Shown here: positions 62,068 through 64,000 of the stretch, in pieces
How positions within the stretch are numbered: position 1 is the stretch's first letter
Layout: each line of letters begins with the position of its first letter
Virus record (IMG/VR): IMGVR_UViG_3300042453_003743
Span: 1-64,000 of that record
DNA length: 64,000 bases
Source of the DNA: a virus
Direction: 5' to 3' (one strand)
Made by a program: the position numbers and the translations under genes
The notes under the pieces: model-generated
Told to the model about the DNA's origin: nothing
Seen by the model: the letters and a program-made list of their open reading frames with translations, nothing else
Database searches by the model: none

Positions 62068-63051
62068 ATGCCATCAGACAATGACCCCAATCTTGTTATA
62101 GAAACATCAGGTTTTACAGCCGCAGTTGCTACAGATTCTGTAATTTTTTCAGGAACTACTGCTCATTTTCAATTAATTAAACTTGCATATGGTGTAACTG
62201 GCTCTGCAACTGTTGTTTCATCCTCCAACCCACTTCCCGTAAGCGTTGCTGCTGGTATGACAGCCACCATATCCGGCTTCACTGGAACGCTGGCTGTAGA
62301 AGGTGTGATCGGTGGTGAACCCCTTCCAGTAACTGGAACTGTAATAGCAACTGGCGTTACAGCTTCTCCACTTTATGTGTCTCATGTCTCTGGTTCTCCA
62401 GTTGAAGTTACTGGTGGCAGACAATTATCAAAAACAACAGACGCTATCTCTGTATTTGGTCCAGCTGGAAACACATGGATTTACACCAATTTGGTAAATT
62501 CATCAGGTACACAACTCGGAAATACAGCAAATCCGTTGATTGTCCAATTGAGTGGCGCAACAATAAGTGCAACTTTAAGCTCTACCGTTGGAGTCACAAA
62601 TGATAGCGCAACCAGCGGCTTAAGAGTTCAAGGTCTTTCGGGTGGAACCTCTTTAGCGGTTACTGTTGGCAACACAGTTGGAATAAATGATACGGCAATT
62701 TTAAGCTCTTTGAGTGGAATTTCTGCACAACTCAATACATTAAATACCAATCTTTCAACTTTGGGAATTTCAGTCCCATCTACATTTAAAACCGGAAGAG
62801 TGAGTGTAACTTCATCTGCTGTTATTCAAATGGATTCTGTAGGATTTACTTGCGAAAATGGGGTAACTGTGAAGTCTATAAATGCAAATACTAATTTAGT
62901 GTATATGGGAAATACATCTGGATTGGTTGGAAGCTCTTTTGGTTACTCTCTATATGAAGGTGATGAAATTTTCTTAAAATTAAATAATACAAATAAAGTT
63001 TATTTAATATCTTCATCCGGAACACAAATTGTAACATACGCAGCATCATAA
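62068..63051 (+). CDS. Beta-rich virion structural protein (327 aa)
   Basis: Not recognised as a T4 protein. Thr/Ser/Val/Gly-rich beta repeats such as NPLPVSVAAGMTATISG, EPLPVTGTVIATGVT, NPLIVQLSGATISATLS with a recurrent N-P-L-x-V unit about every 60-80 residues; then ILSSLSGISAQLNTLNTNLSTLG (short coiled coil) and a compact C-terminal domain (TFKTGRVSVTSSAVIQMDS...YSLYEGDEIFLKLNN). Repeats plus coil suggest a trimeric fibre or head decoration. Late promoter and AGAGGAT upstream. Confidence 0.65.
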   Translation: MPSDNDPNLVIETSGFTAAVATDSVIFSGTTAHFQLIKLAYGVTGSATVVSSSNPLPVSVAAGMTATISGFTGTLAVEGVIGGEPLPVTGTVIATGVTASPLYVSHVSGSPVEVTGGRQLSKTTDAISVFGPAGNTWIYTNLVNSSGTQLGNTANPLIVQLSGATISATLSSTVGVTNDSATSGLRVQGLSGGTSLAVTVGNTVGINDTAILSSLSGISAQLNTLNTNLSTLGISVPSTFKTGRVSVTSSAVIQMDSVGFTCENGVTVKSINANTNLVYMGNTSGLVGSSFGYSLYEGDEIFLKLNNTNKVYLISSSGTQIVTYAAS

Positions 63052-63052
63052 A

Positions 63053-64000
63053 ATGGGATCGTCTTCTTTAAATCAAGTAAGAACCTTATCAAATTATGGT
63101 TTTTATGTATCTGGAAATACTGTAGACCCAATTTTTTCTTTAGGAAAAATTGACACTAAACCAAATGTATCTATCCAAGGATCGTGTTTGTATATTGATT
63201 ATACACACACAACAAACATGTCAGATCTTGTTTACCTTGTTAAAACTTTTAAATCATTTACAGCTGGAGTCACATTTTATGTGCCCCCAGTTCAATATTA
63301 TGATGGATATAACAATATTCAAACTACAATTGGTGGTACTGCCTATTTTACAAAACTTATAGGCGGAAATAAAATTATACTTGGAAACATTATTAGTGGA
63401 TTTACTTCACCTACAAATTACACATTTTTTGATAAACAAAATTTTATTAAAAATATAGAATATAATTTTTCATCGACACAATCTTTGACTGGATACTTTT
63501 TAGTAAATTCCATACCGGGAACCAGCTCAACAAAATTTAAAAATTTAGGTATAATAGGTAGCAGATTTGGATTCGAAGAATACTTGTCCTTTGAGAGTGG
63601 TGGTACTGCTGAAAATTTAGAAAGAATACCAATTGATTGTTATGCTGAATTTAAAGATGGAAGAGAGGCAATATATTTTGAAACAGGGGGCACTGCTCAA
63701 AATTTAATTGAAACATTTTCTCAAATTGGGTTATATATTAGAGGGGACCCAGATTTAATTACAGCACCAAAATCTTCCACCATTCCTGTTGTATTAATAG
63801 TAAAAACAACGTCTACTGCTTCTTTAGTTGCCTGCTATGAAAATCAAAATTTAAATCAAGCATTATTAAGAAAAAATTATTTTGATACTTCAAATACAAC
63901 ACCTTTTTATGCAATAATAGACAATTGCAGTACATGTATCGACGCAAATTATTTCGATCCAGCGCAGGGTACAAAAAGTGATATTGGGGAATTTTTTAAT
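63053..64000 (+). CDS. Large structural protein, N-terminal part, cut by window edge
   Basis: Open from ATG 63053 to the window end (316 codons) with no stop. Beta-rich: MGSSSLNQVRTLSNYGFYVSGNTVDPIF, then SGGTAENLERIPIDCYAEFKDGREAIYFETGGTAQNLIE, where SGGTAENL/GGTAQNL are repeated. It starts 1 nt after the previous stop and belongs to the same late unit. Likely another fibre or tail protein. The frame was read by eye codon by codon to the end. Confidence 0.65.
   Translation, partial: MGSSSLNQVRTLSNYGFYVSGNTVDPIFSLGKIDTKPNVSIQGSCLYIDYTHTTNMSDLVYLVKTFKSFTAGVTFYVPPVQYYDGYNNIQTTIGGTAYFTKLIGGNKIILGNIISGFTSPTNYTFFDKQNFIKNIEYNFSSTQSLTGYFLVNSIPGTSSTKFKNLGIIGSRFGFEEYLSFESGGTAENLERIPIDCYAEFKDGREAIYFETGGTAQNLIETFSQIGLYIRGDPDLITAPKSSTIPVVLIVKTTSTASLVACYENQNLNQALLRKNYFDTSNTTPFYAIIDNCSTCIDANYFDPAQGTKSDIGEFFN

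Noticed and set aside
61991-62074. 28-residue N-terminal extension of gp33
   Set aside because: It would start inside the divergent promoter region and before the opposite gene; the rest fits gp33 from 61990.

Overview
The window is a contiguous piece of a tailed-phage genome of the T4 type (contractile-tailed myovirus). It carries recognisable homologues of T4 genes for DNA replication (44, 45, 62, 46, 47, 32), recombination (uvsY, uvsW), late transcription (55, 33), translational control (regA), the head (20, 21, 22, 23, 4), packaging (16, 17), neck (13, 14, 15), tail (18, 19) and baseplate (6, 25, 26, 48, 53, 54-like). Gene order (55-47-46-45-44-62-regA on one side of uvsY-uvsW, 23-22-21-20-19-18-17-16-15-14-13 on the other), several small conserved-looking proteins and the NATAAATA-type late promoters resemble marine T4-like phages of cyanobacteria or SAR11-type hosts. 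That placement comes from remembered gene order and protein style, not a search. No host-derived photosynthesis gene and no tRNA was seen, so the host is unknown. The DNA is AT-rich, most strongly between about 24.3 and 32.2 kb.

Layout. 1-16650 (- strand): adhesion and tail-fibre genes, including a 2467-residue collagen-like protein. 16718-24203 (- strand): a replication/regulation operon running gp55, gp47, gp46, a late-type small carbohydrate-binding-like protein, a 55-aa protein, gp45, gp44, gp62, RegA and a TPR-glycosyltransferase, ended by a strong hairpin terminator. 24356-32167 (- strand): ten tightly packed, very AT-rich sugar and methyl transfer genes driven from a near-consensus sigma70-type promoter. 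32264-34889 (+ strand): uvsY, uvsW and an acidic protein. 34886-58384 (- strand): capsid, packaging, neck, tail and baseplate genes. 58419-60820 (+ strand): gp4, a tail-tube-like protein, gp26, a gp51-like reading frame and an acidic protein. 60844-61990 (- strand): gp32 and gp33. 62068-64000 (+ strand): two structural proteins, the last cut by the window edge.

How it works together. Host-type promoters in front of gp55, gp33 and the divergent uvsY/sugar cluster should act first. gp55 and gp33, with the gp45 clamp loaded by gp44/62, would then switch on the NATAAATA late promoters found before capsid, tail, baseplate and fibre genes. Those promoters fall into two classes: some lie 22-28 nt upstream of a start codon with a normal ribosome-binding site between, and seven lie only 4-6 nt upstream, which predicts leaderless late mRNAs.

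The strongest candidates for something undescribed are: (1) a complete-looking -1 programmed frameshift cassette (internal AGGAGG, slippery A AAT TTT, 10-bp stem-loop) that would fuse gp26 to the following gp51-like frame; (2) a 1076-residue RCC1-repeat protein with an apparently intact trypsin-like His/Asp/Ser triad, encoded between the neck genes gp15 and gp14; (3) the promoter-abutting-start-codon gene class; and (4) the giant modular collagen-like fibre with an embedded dockerin-like calcium-binding motif.
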